Assembly: GCA_036172665.1 (NCBI GenBank)
Contig: CM069872.1
Location: 47,044,101-47,108,100, forward strand
DNA from: Prosopocoilus inquinatus
Taxonomy: Eukaryota; Arthropoda; Insecta; Coleoptera; Lucanidae
Direction of reading: 5' to 3'
DNA length: 64,000 nt
Below the pieces are notes generated by a model. That model had not been told where the DNA came from. It saw only the letters and a list, made by a program, of their open reading frames with translations, and searched no databases. Positions 35,300 through 46,513 of the stretch are shown here, in pieces. Position numbers and translations under genes: made by a program. How positions within the stretch are numbered: position 1 is the first letter of the stretch; each line of letters begins with the position of its first letter.

Positions 35300-36100
35300 A
35301 TAAAAAAATAGTTTGTTCTGAGACGTAATAAACAAAACAGATTGATTCGGGTCCGAAAGCAAATATGGAAATCTGTAGCTCTACATATGTCAGGATGCAC
35401 CTAAGCAGTCAATCATCTTTGCAAACATAACATTTTATTTGTGGCACGCCTAACGTGACAAAAACTGAAGTCTTTTGCGCGTGCTATGCTCTCATCGATA
35501 CGAAAATAAAATAGGTAGGTATTTAATAATCTGAAATAAATGTAAGTGCGTAAAAAAGTAAAGAATCACATTGGCCATGCATAACAAAAAATTGAATATC
35601 GCTGCACCCATTAGTTTAGTCATGAGCTGAACGCTAGCCGAAAACGACGCGACGCTCAACGTCGGCGACTTTCTCCTTGTTTTAAATTAAAAATTTTCGC
35701 GTTCGGGAAACTCACGTTGAAAACTTAATTTGTTTAGTGACATCACATGTGTTTCTTTAGGTAGGTACAAGTATTTACAAATGTAGGTGTGTGTGTTTTG
35801 TACGATGATGGAAGTTAATGCAACTACAGCGTCGGCGTCGGCGTCGGCGTTGCAAAGAAAAAGCCCCTTTGTGTTTTTCGCTCATGAAAATGACTTAAAT
35901 TCCGAACAAAAATTGATATCGAATGCCTGGCTGAGTTTTCAAGTATTTTTGATATTCTCTTTTAGTTTATTTAGCGACTCAATGATGCAACAGTGTGTTG
36001 GTTTCTAAAAAAAAAATTGCTTTAAAAATAATGAGGCCTTGAAGCAGTTAAAACATTTTAAAACAAGTAATTACTGGTTTCATGATAATTACTGAAAAAC
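35300..36100. other. Intergenic with (TCGGCG)n and a weak ORF
   Basis: A GTCGGC run at 35831-35850 lies in a 73-codon frame (35787-36008, +). Parts look faintly exon-like (Ser-Pro-Phe-Val-Phe-Phe-Ala), but with no recognised domain and no clear splice sites. Probably chance. Confidence 0.25.
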
Positions 36101-36174
36101 ATATACAGGGTGTGTCTAAATTCCGTGGACACAGATTCCTAGCCTCAAAGTAAGATGATTTAATCAAACTCATC

Positions 36175-37424
36175 TATAGGTGTCCCACTTAATGCAGATT
36201 CTTTCATACCTCCCTAGATATTAGTTTTACGAAAAATGTTTCAAATGACAATTTCACTGTATTATGTGGAGCATATTTTAAATTAGTCTGACGCATACAG
36301 GGTATTCCGTTTAGCCTGGGCGTTAGGTCACTTGTTTTCTTCTTTTTTGTAAGTGGAACACCCTGCATATTTTTCCATTTTCGAGTTAGGAACTGAATTC
36401 TAACCTGACTTTATGTATCATATATAGGTGCTAAAGTAAACCCTTTTCACGTTATTTACCTTTTTACAAAAACTTTCCCTATTGCAGTACTCCAAACAAA
36501 TGCGTGCAGTACTCCAAACAAATGCAAGTATCTTAGCTTGCGGTTTTTTTATCTTGAAACGCTCTTTCACATAGAGCGTTAAGAAAAATCTCAAAAAAAC
36601 AAAAATGTTCACAGGCAGTTTAATGAACTTGAAAGTATTCCGACCACCGTAACCCATTTTTTTTAATGGAATGGCACATGTTTTTTTTACAATTTTTGAA
36701 TCTGCTCCTCTTTTCAATGGTACAGAGTTGTCCCTGTCTACCGTTAATACTTCTTTTCAAAATTTACATTTTTCTGTCCAGTTTTTAAAAATGCAGGAAA
36801 TTTTGTGACATTTGCTGCTTGCTATGGCAAAAGAGTAATCAGATCAGGAAAAATCTGAGTGAAAGCTGTATCATTGAAAATGGGATTAAATGGCGGATTC
36901 AATAATTAAAAAAAAACGTTGCATTTAAAAAAAAACGAGTTACTGTGGTTTGAATACTTTCAAATTTATTAAACTATCTGTGAAAAATTATGTCACTTGA
37001 GGTTTTTCTTAACACTGTATGTCAGAGGTCATTTCAAGATGAAACATTTGCAAAAAAACGCAAGTCTCTAGCATCATTTGTTCGAAAGATATTTGCATTT
37101 GTTTGCAGTACTGCAATAGGAATTTTTTTAATAAAAAATTGAATAACGCGAAGACGGTTTACTTTAGCACCTACGTATGACACATAAAGTCAGGTTAAAA
37201 TTCAGTCCAGAATCCGAAAATATAAAATTATATAGGGTATTTCATTTAAAATAACGAAATGACCTAACGCCCTGATTAAACGGAACGCTCTGTATACGTC
37301 AAACTAACTTTAAAATATGCTCCACATGACACAGTGAAAGTTTCATTTGAATATTTTTCTTCGTAAAATTAATACCTACGGAAATGAAATGAAATAATCC
37401 ACCTTAAGTGGGACACCCTGTATA
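36175..37424. mobile_element. 1.25-kb fold-back element with ~490-bp inverted arms
   Basis: The left arm begins TATAGGTGTCCCACTTAA; the right arm ends, on the complement, TATACAGGGTGTCCCACTT. Homology runs almost through both arms (36175-36665 and about 36935-37424), including TGTGGAGCATATTTTAAA, GGGCGTTAGGTCA and TTGCAGTACT. A 270-base spacer separates them. The ends are mariner-like (TACAGGGTGTCC). A separate solo end of similar type, TACAGGGTGTGTCTAAATTCC, lies just upstream at about 36104. Confidence 0.88.
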
Positions 37425-37778
37425 TACAAAACTACTTCGTTAAGCCGGTATTCTTCTTCAAAATTCTTGAAAACAAAGTTAATTTTTCTTATAACAAAGG
37501 AACACATGAACCGATTTGGATGATATTTTGTATGAGGTCCTACAAGAAGACAAGTTAGACTTACAGGTGGTTTTAGTTACTTGCAATGAACCGCCAGCGT
37601 GAAAACCAGGATTGCCACAACACATATCTTACCATAACTTTTTTGAGTTGTTTAGGTCAATGTAAGTTTCGCATAAACAACAAACAATCATTTTTGTTCG
37701 AAAATTTGATTCGCTTTTGATTGTCTCTGGACGAATTAAAATTAGGCAATTAAGAACACTTAAAAGTACACATTTCAG

Positions 37779-37860
37779 TGGCGTGGGTATGGGGGTTACA
37801 GAGATTGCAAAGCAAACCCGGCGCTAAGACGCCATAGGCGATTGTCCCAAGCCTAAAAAG
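37779..37860. mobile_element. Solo hAT-like left end
   Basis: CAGTGGCGTGGGTATGGGGG resembles the CAGTGGCG starts of the other hAT elements here. No matching right end or target duplication found. Confidence 0.35.
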
Positions 37861-37994
37861 TAAAAGTAAACATCAAAATTTTTATTAGCAAATATACAGA
37901 GAGTTTCATATTTTCTTGACTCTGAAAATATTCACAAGCACGGAAAACTTCTTTATCAAAGATTTCTGATAAATATATTTTCAAATAAAGAATA

Positions 37995-38561
37995 TACAGG
38001 GTGCCCCAGAGCTCCGTAAAAGTAATATTTTTTATATTCCAGGTGTCGACTCGAATTCGTTTTTTATATAATAGGAGCGCTTCTATTGCACATTTCAAAA
38101 CTATTTTCGTTTGTATACAGGGTGTCCAAGTATTAAAAAAATATCAAAATTACTTTTTCTTAAATTGAAACACCCCTTTTTGATTTAATTTTTGAATTCT
38201 ACCACTAAATTCCACATTAAATTTATTAGAGTCATTTTTACGTGTCTTCTTGAAATGAGTCATTTTTTTTGAAAATTTCCACGTGCAAGGTTCCATTTAA
38301 AAATTCGTAACTTCCAAACCACTAAAGTTAACGCAAGCGATTTTTTCTTCAGTCAATGCCAAGGCTGTTGCCTAGTCTTTTGAGATATTACAGGGTCGTG
38401 AAGGAATATTCCAAGGCTTGCTACAATTTTTTGAATAGGATTAACTACAAATAACAAAACTCCATATAGAACACCCTGCATATATTCGTGTATAAATCGA
38501 GTCGATACCTGGAATAACAAGAAAGTTATAAAACTTTTACGAAATTTTGGAACACCCTGTA
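37995..38561. mobile_element. 567-bp mariner-type MITE with a second TACAGGGTG element inside
   Basis: TACAGGGTGCCCCAGAGCTCC plus GTAAAAGT at the left pairs with the right end, TACAGGGTGTTCCAAAATTTC plus GTAAAAGT on the complement. ATTCCAGGTRTCGACTCGA also pairs inside the ends. A nested pair of similar ends at about 38117 (TACAGGGTGTCCAAG) and 38467-38480 suggests an insertion into the first element. Confidence 0.8.
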
Positions 38562-38569
38562 TGCACGCC

Positions 38570-39390
38570 TGAAATAAGTAAAAAAAGAAAGGAAATGAGA
38601 GAAAAGAAATTTACTGAATCATCTTTGAATCTGAGAGGATTAATTTTAGGAAAACGCAAAGAATATTCGAAGGATACCTTAATTTCTAATGAATGGCGCC
38701 ATCTGTTAACCTGCGCCTTACATTTGTAATTTGTACGGAAAAAATTTCCAAAAACTTTCGGATAAATAACTTTTAACTGAAAAGAATTTACGAGCATTTG
38801 TGGCGCCGTCTGTTACTCTAAGTCGCAATTTTGTTCGCTTTGTTTGTGGGGGGAACAATTCCGAAACTGGAAAGCCCTCAGAAAACGTTGCGAAGACAAC
38901 ACCGAATAAATAAAGTTGAACAGAAATAGCTAGTATAGAAGAAATTTCAGGTATAAATAGCGCCATCTGTTAAACTGTAGTCGCAATTAATTTTGTTCTT
39001 TTTAATTTCACAGGAAGTTTCAAAGCAGCTGAAAAACATTTTTTTCTCTTCTAGAAAGTCTTTGAAAAACAGTTGAAGCGTACTTCCGCTGAACGCGGAG
39101 TTTTCGAAAGCTTTTAAACAATAAACATTTATAGCGCCATCTGTTACCGTGAGCTCTTTGTGTCCTTAATTTATGCAGCAGCAATTTCGAAGTAACTGAA
39201 AAACGCTAAGAAGTTGAACAGAAATAGCTTATAGAACAAAAAAAAGTTCGAAATATAAGTAGAGCCGTCTGTTGATCTGTAGTGGCAATTAATGTCATTT
39301 CTTGAGAAACAATTTCAAAAGCAAATTTCTTGAGGAAAGTGTTTCAGAAACATTTGAAACATCTCCCGCTTAGTGTCAGTTTTCGGAAGC
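38570..39390 (+). repeat. GCGCCATCTGTTA repeat block X2
   Basis: Motifs at about 38697, 38802 (GCGCCGTCTGTTA), 38961, 39135 and 39268 (variant) recur every 105-175 bases, with TAAGTCGCAATT- and CTGTAGTCGCAATTAAT-like followers, as in X1. The block ends TTTTCGGAAGC, where hAT C is inserted, and resumes after 41673. Confidence 0.8.
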
Positions 39391-41673
39391 CAGTGGCGGC
39401 CTTAGGGGTGGCCGAGCTACGTTTAGTTTAAGTTTTTAAACTCTCAATATTAAACTTCGATAGTGTAATAGGTTGGTGGATCCCTTTTCAAACAGAATGT
39501 GTAGATACACTGATTCTAATTGACTTTTTTTTTTTTAGTTTTAAACCGATCGTATTTTGTCTTGATTCAGTTTGACTTTTTTTTATGCTTGAATTATCAG
39601 TTTGATACCCTTCTGTCTTATCTTTATCACCGATCGTCTTTTATTTTGCTTTTTTAACTCCTTATTTGACTTTATTTAATTCAATCTTTAATACAGCGTG
39701 GAAACTAAGCAGCGGATAAATACGATATTTTCAAAACGATTTTTTTTTTCAAAAGACGTTCTGACCAGTCAATTTCGTCTAATTTTATGTCCTTTCCAGA
39801 AACTATTTTTAATACTACAGAGCGTTTGCGAAAAGCATGGTAATGGTATTCTCTTAATTAGATAAAATTGATGGCTTCGAGCATTTTTTGTTTAACTAAT
39901 CATCTTGAAAATATCGAATTTATTCGCTCCTTAGTTTCCACGCTGTATAGTCAGTTAATCGACTTTTATTTTTTCTTTGAATTGGTTTCATTTAATTTAT
40001 TATTTAATTGATTTTTATTTTTTCAGCTTTATGCTTTTTTTATGCTTTAATTATCAAGTCGTCGTCTTTTGTTTTTCTGTTTTATGCGATTTTATTGATT
40101 ATCGATTGATGATCGTGTTTCGTTTTTGTTTTATTTACTCAATTTGCGTTTAGTTTATATTTTAATCTCTTAGATGGATCCACTTTTGTTTTCTTTTTAT
40201 GTGATTTGATTTCACTTGATTGATTGATTATTAATTGATCGTCTTTTGTTTTCGGTTTTTGCTTTGTTTGCTGAATCTGCGTTTATTTTACATTTTAATT
40301 CCTTCGATCGATGGCCATTTCTGTTTTCTCTTTTACGCGATCGGATTTTATTTAATGATTATTAGTAATTTTTTAAGTGTATTTCTTTAACAGAAAGATA
40401 TTAAACAAATAAAAATATTTTTTAAAACGAGCTAAAAATTTAATTTATTAACTTACTTGACATTTCACAAATATTATTATTTGCTTCATCAAAAATGAAA
40501 AACGGAAATGTAGACAATTTAGCCTACAAATAATTATAAATATTTATGAAGAGATTGTTGTTTAATAAATTACATTTTTGGCTCGTTTTAAAAGTATTTC
40601 TATTTGTTTCATATCTTTCTGCAATTCTCACGAGCAAGAACTATACGAAAATTATATTTTTTTAACGATTAAATTCTTTTGTAGAATTTTTATTTTCATC
40701 TACCTTCTTTCGTTTTTTCTTCCGTTTGACTTACGATTTTTTATTTTTTAATTGTCAATTGATTGACTTGTTTTGTTATTTCTTTGTCGATTAGCAGTCA
40801 CGTGAAACTATTTTATTTACTTTTTTTAAATTTATTTAGTATTTTCTGTTTTTTATAATGCAAAGAGGGCCCGAGGGCCCCGCAAAAATTTCTCGCCCAT
40901 GGCCTCGCAACTATTAAGGCCGCCGCTGTCGGAAGCTTTTCTAACCTAAAATTTTGGCAACTCTTGTCACTTTTTTGACATAAGATAATAAACATTTCAA
41001 TTTTGAGTTCTAGTTACGCCAGTGACATATTTTTATCAAAATTAATTAATCCGACATTACTATTTTATCTATTTTTTCAAATTTATTTAGTATTTCCTGT
41101 TTTTTATAATGCAAAGAAGGGCTTGAAGGCCCCGCGAAAATTTTTCACCCATGGCCTCGCGACTATTAAGGCCGCCGCTGTCGGAAGCTTTTCTAACCTA
41201 AAATTTTGACAACTCTTGTCATTTTTTTTTTGACACAAAGTAATAAACATTTCAATCTTGGGTTTTAGTTACGCCATTGACATATTTTTATCAGAATTAA
41301 TTAATCCGACATTACTATTTTATCTACTTTTTTAAATTTATTTAGTATTTCCTGTTTTTTATAATGCAAAGAGGGCCCGAGGGCCCCGCAAAAATTTCTC
41401 GCCCATGGCCTCGCAACTATTAAGGCCGTCGCTGCGGAAGCTTTTCTAACCTAAAATTTTGGCAACTCTTGTCACTTTTTTGACATAAGATAATAAACAT
41501 TTCAATTTTGAGTTCTAGTTACGCCAGTGACATATTTTTATCAGAATTAATTAACCCGACATTACTATTTTATCTACTTTTTTAAATTTATTTAGTATTT
41601 TCTTTTTTTTAGGGTCTGAGGGCCCCGCAAAAATTTCTCGCCCATGGCCTCTCAACTATTAAGGCCGCCACTG
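39391..41673. mobile_element. hAT-type non-autonomous element C, perfect 8-bp TSD, amplified 3' junction
   Basis: The left end CAGTGGCGGCCTTAGG and the right end TATTAAGGCCGCCACTG share a 14-bp TIR. TCGGAAGC flanks both (39383-39390, 41674-41681), a perfect 8-bp target duplication. The interior is T-rich with CGATCG and GATCGTCTTTTRTTTT motifs, the same sequence type as the 50-57 kb array. A mariner-type MITE sits inside. The right end plus TSD plus flank is repeated about every 250 bases (TIR ends at 40928, 41180, about 41432 and 41673). Confidence 0.88.
39692..39946. mobile_element. 255-bp mariner-type MITE inside hAT C
   Basis: TACAGCGTGGAAACTAAG at the left pairs with CTTAGTTTCCACGCTGTA at the right, continuing through GCGGATAAATWCGATATTTTC. 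TA flanks are present. A solo end of the same family occurs at 52635. Confidence 0.9.
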
Positions 41674-41760
41674 TCGGAAGCTTTTCTAATCTAAAATTTT
41701 GGCAACTCTTGTCACTTTTTTGACATTTTTGAGTTCTAGTTACGCCACTGACATATTTTT
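40810..41760. repeat. ~250-bp tandem repeat, four copies, spanning hAT C end and flank
   Basis: Each unit joins element 3' sequence (TTTAGTATTTYCTGTTTTTT, RGGGCCCCGC, CCATGGCCTC) to the X-repeat flank (TCGGAAGCTTTTCTAACC, GTTACGCCAGTGACATA). The later right ends are CCGCTG except the last, CCACTG. Unit starts share ACTATTTTATYTAC, a candidate microhomology at the junction. Confidence 0.88.
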
Positions 41761-41879
41761 ATCAGAATTAATGAATCCGACCTTAAGAAACTTGAGTTAG
41801 TTCCAGAAAGATTCGCAAGAGAAACAATCCAATTCTAATTGCACGAAAAAAAATTAAATATTTAAAGTTCTTAAATAAA

Positions 41880-42240
41880 AGTTAGTTTTAATCCTCGGCG
41901 GTGAAATATTTAGCGAGCCTAAACGCAAATGCAAGTACGGTTACAGGGGTGCCGCCTGGGAGAATAAATATGAAACAACGTTAGAGCGTCTACCGACACG
42001 ACGACGTTGTAACTCGGGGCGAACTTTTAAATTACGAAATAAAAAGACAAGGAGAAGAATAAGGAGCAGCATCGGCATCCCAGTCTGCTAAATATTTAAC
42101 ATCGACTTTATTATGGCGTCTTGGGAGCCCGCCTAAGTAAAAACGCTCACCGCCGCTGGAATCTAATATCTTGCGGCTTTTTCATTTGGGAATAATAAAA
42201 TGCTGATAAATTAAAATGTTTTCTGGGGCCCTATAGGGTC
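41880..42240. other. Unique, GC-richer segment
   Basis: Between repeat blocks lies non-repetitive sequence that is clearly less AT-rich (CGGGGTGCCGCCTGGGAG-like patches, ACGACGACGTTG, a TTTATTATGGCG motif). There is no sustained frame, so a conserved regulatory element is possible. The 42275-42505 frame after it is AT-rich and not gene-like. Confidence 0.3.
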
Positions 42241-43035
42241 GGCAAAAATATTTAATTACTCGAATATAAAATTCTTGCTTAATACGGTTAACTTAGGATG
42301 TTGTGAACGGAAATATTTTATTTCAAGAAATTCATCATCACAAGTTCAACTTGATTCAATATCTTTGCAATATGAAACTAATTATAATAATTTCCTAGAT
42401 AAAAAAAACAATAGGTATCAACCGAAATTTTCAGAGAAATTACCAATAAACCAAAAATACTTAAGTCGATTGTTGGTAGTCACATATTTTGCAAACCCTT
42501 CATAAGCTCTGCTTGCTAATTCATTAATGCAAAAGCTTAATGAAATTAAAAATTCGAAGATATTCACATTTTGCTCAATTCATGGTGCCTTTACTTTTAA
42601 TAGGTAGTAAAAAAAGTCGTTTAACTATTTTATTAAAATTCACAACAAAAGAGAAGAAAATTTAAAAAAAAACTAACTTCGTTTCTTTAGCTTCTTGTTT
42701 TCTAATCTAAGTAAATCCAAACTGCTTTTATTAATTGCTTCTTGGGTTATCCTATTTCAAAATGTACCAAGACTTGTCAAAATTTTAGGTTACAAAAGCT
42801 AAAGATGTTGTCAAAATTTTAGGTTAGATAAGCTAAAGATGTAAAAATTTTAGGTTAGAAAAGCTAAAGCGAAAACTAGCGCTAAGCAAAGTACGCTTCA
42901 ATTGTTTCTCAAACACTTTCTTGAAGAAAAAATTTCTATTTTTGAAACTGCCTTCGGACAAATTAATTGGTGCTATAGATTAACAGATGGCGTTGCTTAT
43001 ACATATTTGAAACTTGTTTCTAACTGTTCAACTTT

Positions 43036-43563
43036 TATATTACTTGGATTTTCTAAGCAATTTTTTAATTGCTTTGAAATTGCTTCCCCATAATAATAAG
43101 GAGGACAGTCATGACTTATGGTAATAGATGGCATCGCAAATGCGTTTTTCCTTTATTCAGAGTTGTTTCATGGCCAGCTGAATTAATCTGTCATATACGG
43201 CCAGTCCAATTTGTCAAAAAATGTTTCCGTAAAGCAAGCCATGACGCGTGTCAACTAGCGCCCTCTCATGCTCATTAATTAGATGTTACCATGTCAATTT
43301 TTATGTTTCTTGGATTTTCTGAGCAATTTTTTAATTGCTTTGAAATTGCTTTCCCACAAATAAAGAGGACAGTCATGACTCATCGTAATAGATGGCTCCG
43401 CAAATGCGTTTTTCTTTTATTTAGAGTTGTTTCATGGCCAGCTGAATTGATATGTCATATACGGCCAGTCCAATTCGCCAAAAAATGTTTCCGTAAAGCA
43501 GGTCATGAAGCGTGTCAACCAGCTCCCTCTTATGCTCATTAATTAGATGTTACCATGGTTACG
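43036..43563. repeat. 264-bp tandem duplication inside X3
   Basis: TTGGATTTTCTRAGCAATTT followed by GAGGACAGTCATGACT occurs twice; the second motif is at 43101 and 43365, giving a period of 264. Both copies carry TTCATGGCCAGCTGAATT and ACGGCCAGTCCAATT. Confidence 0.9.
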
Positions 43564-43616
43564 ACGTCGACGCTTATTTGACAACTTAAATATCAAGACG
43601 AACTGACATTACTACT

Positions 43617-43862
43617 TATAACCAGGGAAAGGAATTCAGCCCGCCTTGTATTGGAGACTTTTTACGCCGAAATTACTATTTACTCCTGTCACCTTCCTGC
43701 GGCCTCCGATGGGATGCATCGAATTGTTATTGAGTGGGAGGGGCAGGAGTGCAATGCGAATGCGAACGTTCACACTTGTGAGCGTAGCTCATACACTCCG
43801 AGTACTAAATGTTCGTACCATTCGGGGAACAATTGGCCTGAATTATTTTTCCTGCTCATAAC
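43617..43862 (+). mobile_element. MITE family with ACCAGGGAAA ends, copy 1
   Basis: TTATAACCAGGGAAAGGAATT at the left pairs with the complement of the right end (GGTTATGAGCAGGAAAAATAATTC), imperfectly. The interior (ACTTTTTACRC, TACTCCT, ATTGTTATTGAGTGGGAGGG) matches, in reverse orientation, the element at 58711. The 132-codon frame through it is fortuitous. Confidence 0.75.
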
Positions 43863-44350
43863 CAAAAATTTCAAAATGACAGCAGTTTTGAATTTGAGGG
43901 CGCCACTTGACACACGCTTTTCATTTTTCCAAAAACATTTTTTAATACTCTTAGGACTGGTAGTATATGACATACCAATTCAGCTGGCCGTGGTTGTTTT
44001 CAGAACATTATTCTTGAACGTTCTTAGATTTTTCCCCTGTTTTCCGTGAGTAAATAAAGAGTTGGTACAACGTTTTGATTCAGGTTAACAGATGGCGTTA
44101 CAAGTTCTTGCAAATTCTTTAGCTTTAGCCATTTAAGTGTAAAATTTTATTTCTTCTAAATTGTTTTCTAGATATTGTTTCTCATATTTGTTACAATTGT
44201 TTCTGTCTTCATTTTGATTACAATTTGTGTTACTTTTTACTATTCATTTTTCCCTATATAAGCTCTTCGCATGACAAATTACAAATTTACGGCTCGTATT
44301 AACAGATGGCGCTGCAAACGTCGTTTTTTTTCGAAATTGATGCTTAAAAC

Positions 44351-45404
44351 GTAGTTTTCTTAACGTGTTTAGGTGTTTCGAAATTGTTTTTCGGCAATGA
44401 TGTCTCCGAAAATTTAAATACTCTTAGTTTTCCTTCTTTCTGTTTCGTGCAATACCTGTAGGAACGGCATTGTTAAAGCTAATTAAAATATTTCAAATTT
44501 GGTCATGTGACGCTACGATGGTGTCTTCGTTAATAAAAAAAATATAAAAAAAAAATGAAATAGTAAATTTTATTCCCTTCAGAATTAAAAGTTCCTATTG
44601 AAGTATTTTATATTCTTTGCTATCTAAACAAAGCACGATTACTTAAACTTGACCTTGGCTCATCTTCCAACTTAGAAAATCAAAGAGCCGTCAGAATTTT
44701 TAATGTTTCTTTACTCAGTCCGGTTGGAAAACGTAATTTATTTAATAGGCCACAATTATGTTAATTAAATACAAGGTGTTTTGCAACTTCATAAATAATG
44801 CGAAACAGCCTATATAAGATCGATAGAAAAGTCAGTAATAAAAAAGTACTTTGCTCTGTAACAAAAATTTTTATTCTTAAGTCTGAACAGATGCCTATAA
44901 CACTTCGGCGACGAGTTGCTTTGTAATTCCTGCAACTCCTATAGCTACGCCACTGATTAAAGACAGTGTTTTAAAGATCACATCAAAAAAGAATAAGTTG
45001 CAAATCTTTTTGAAAATAAACGCAATCTCAAACAAAAAGTGATTAAAAATTTTTTCGACTTGAGAAAGATATTTTTCTTCAAAATTCTAAATCAAAAAAA
45101 CGAATAGTTTGCCTATATTTGATTTCATATTTCTGAATTTATTTCAGTAGTGTTACAGGAAAAGGCCCTAAAACTTATAATTTATGGTACTCGTGAAATT
45201 TCAAATAAAAAGGTTAGCTATTGTAGACATTTTCCTTGTTCACGAAGATTTATTTACCAAATAATAAAAGAATAGTAGGTTTTGGGACATAGTATTTTAG
45301 AGACACAATTAATTTGATCTCTTGAACGCGATACGAAGATAAAGAACATGATGTGTTATTTAAAAAAGTTTAAAACGAAAGGAATGTTAGAATAGAATAA
45401 ATCC
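44351..45404. other. Intergenic with solo hAT A-type right end at 44900-44955
   Basis: CGGCGACGAGTTGCTTTG ... CTATAGCTACGCCACTG matches the right end of hAT A (25035-25077). No left end or target duplication was found, so it is a truncated copy. Nothing else recognised. Confidence 0.6.
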
Positions 45405-46513
45405 CTGTATTTTCGTTACACGCTGTATATTACATCTCGTAAAAAAATTGAAAATATTGTTCCCCACCATCTTTATTAAGATACAACTTATTTGCTTCTG
45501 GAAATAATTAATAATTACAGAATATTAGTTTTAAAAGAGAGGCAGGTACGATGTGTTCGTTATAAGAAGTCATATACAAAAAAATTCTCTTCTCGATATA
45601 TCTCCCCAGTGATTATAAAAACGTTTTAAAAATTAAGTCCTGTTTTCTGTAGTGTGACTCATGGAATAAAAACGGTCTATGCGTCTGCGTTTTGTTCTTT
45701 TCTTCAAGAGATACATGCGCTTTGATCAATTCGGTAACCGAACTGACCGTACACGAGTGTATAAATTTTACTATCTAAACGTTATTCTATTTATCTATAA
45801 CAAATGCGCTTAATTGTAAATTAAAACGGTGTGAGTGATTGTAATAACTGCATTAGTGTCGTGTAAAGGTAAGAGAATTATGAAAATTATGAAAATTATG
45901 AAATTTTTTGCGCTGGAATGCAAGAAAAAATTGCGATTTCGTTTGTGATATTCAAACTTATTTATTCTGGAATGTGTATGCGATTGTATAAAAAAATCTT
46001 AGAAATCTTACAATCGCAATTTAATAACAATCTCTTTCTTTTTTTTGATTTTTCGTCAGCTACGTTCTCGGTCGTGATATGGTAGGGGTTCGTACTTAAA
46101 TTTTATTGATTCATATAAGATTATTATTATTATTTGTATCAAGAATTGTGTTAAACTCAGATTTTGTATTCTCACATCTCGAAGCACAAATTCTTGTTGA
46201 CTCTTGCACAAACCTGCATAAAATTGTTTCATCTTTTCTCATACGTTATTTTACTTTTTCGCTAAATGGTGTTTCACTTTTTCCCAAAAATTTAAAATAC
46301 TATTAAAAAAAGCTACTTAGTAAAAAAAATAAATCGAAAGGGGCATTATGATTTGTGACCTATTTGCTATATGCAAAATCAATATAAAAGTAAAACTGCA
46401 ATTTATTTTGCAGTTACAGGGAAAATTGTACAACAAAATGTGACAATGTGACATACCGGGTGTTTCATAACAGGTGAAAAAAAAAATGTATTCTCATGTA
46501 CAGAATTTACAGT
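45405..46513 (+). repeat. 1.1-kb tandem duplication, copy 1 (promoter + leader exon)
   Basis: The sequence starting CTGTATTTTCGTTACAC at 45405 recurs at 46514, and similarity continues for about 1.1 kb with small indels. Copy 1 contains a TATA box, a splice-donor-like GTAAG and, at its end (46454-46513), the first 60 or so bases of the TIR of the MITE that lies complete after copy 2. The duplication is therefore probably younger than that MITE insertion. Confidence 0.85.
45760..45868 (+). promoter_or_regulatory. TATA promoter and leader exon ending in GTAAG (copy 1)
   Basis: A TATAAAT box at 45760-45766 follows a locally GC-richer stretch. About 100 bases downstream the sequence AAAG|GTAAGA (GT at 45869) is a good 5' splice site, so 45790-45868 may be a short non-coding first exon. 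An LTR origin is an alternative, but I found no reverse transcriptase or primer-binding site. The second copy lies at 46885-46993. Confidence 0.35.

Larger units (their letters stand above)
42780..44350 (-). repeat. GCGCCATCTGTTA repeat block X3 (inverted)
   Basis: Motifs appear as AACAGATGGCG at about 42982, 44090 and 44303, with variants AATAGATGGC at 43126 and 43389, so the orientation is opposite to X1 and X2. The left part (AATTTTAGGTTAGAAAAGC, GAAAACTAGCGCTAAGC) is the complement of the X1/X2 ends and shows a second unoccupied hAT C target site. It contains a 264-bp tandem duplication and a nested MITE. Confidence 0.78.

Noticed and set aside
35787..36008. Coding exon with Ser/Ala repeat and HMG-like motif
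   Set aside because: The repeat is a (TCGGCG)n microsatellite and the remaining similarity is too weak to support a domain.
43651..44049. 132-codon ORF (+)
   Set aside because: It runs through a palindromic MITE and into X-repeat sequence; no domain, so it is a fortuitous frame.
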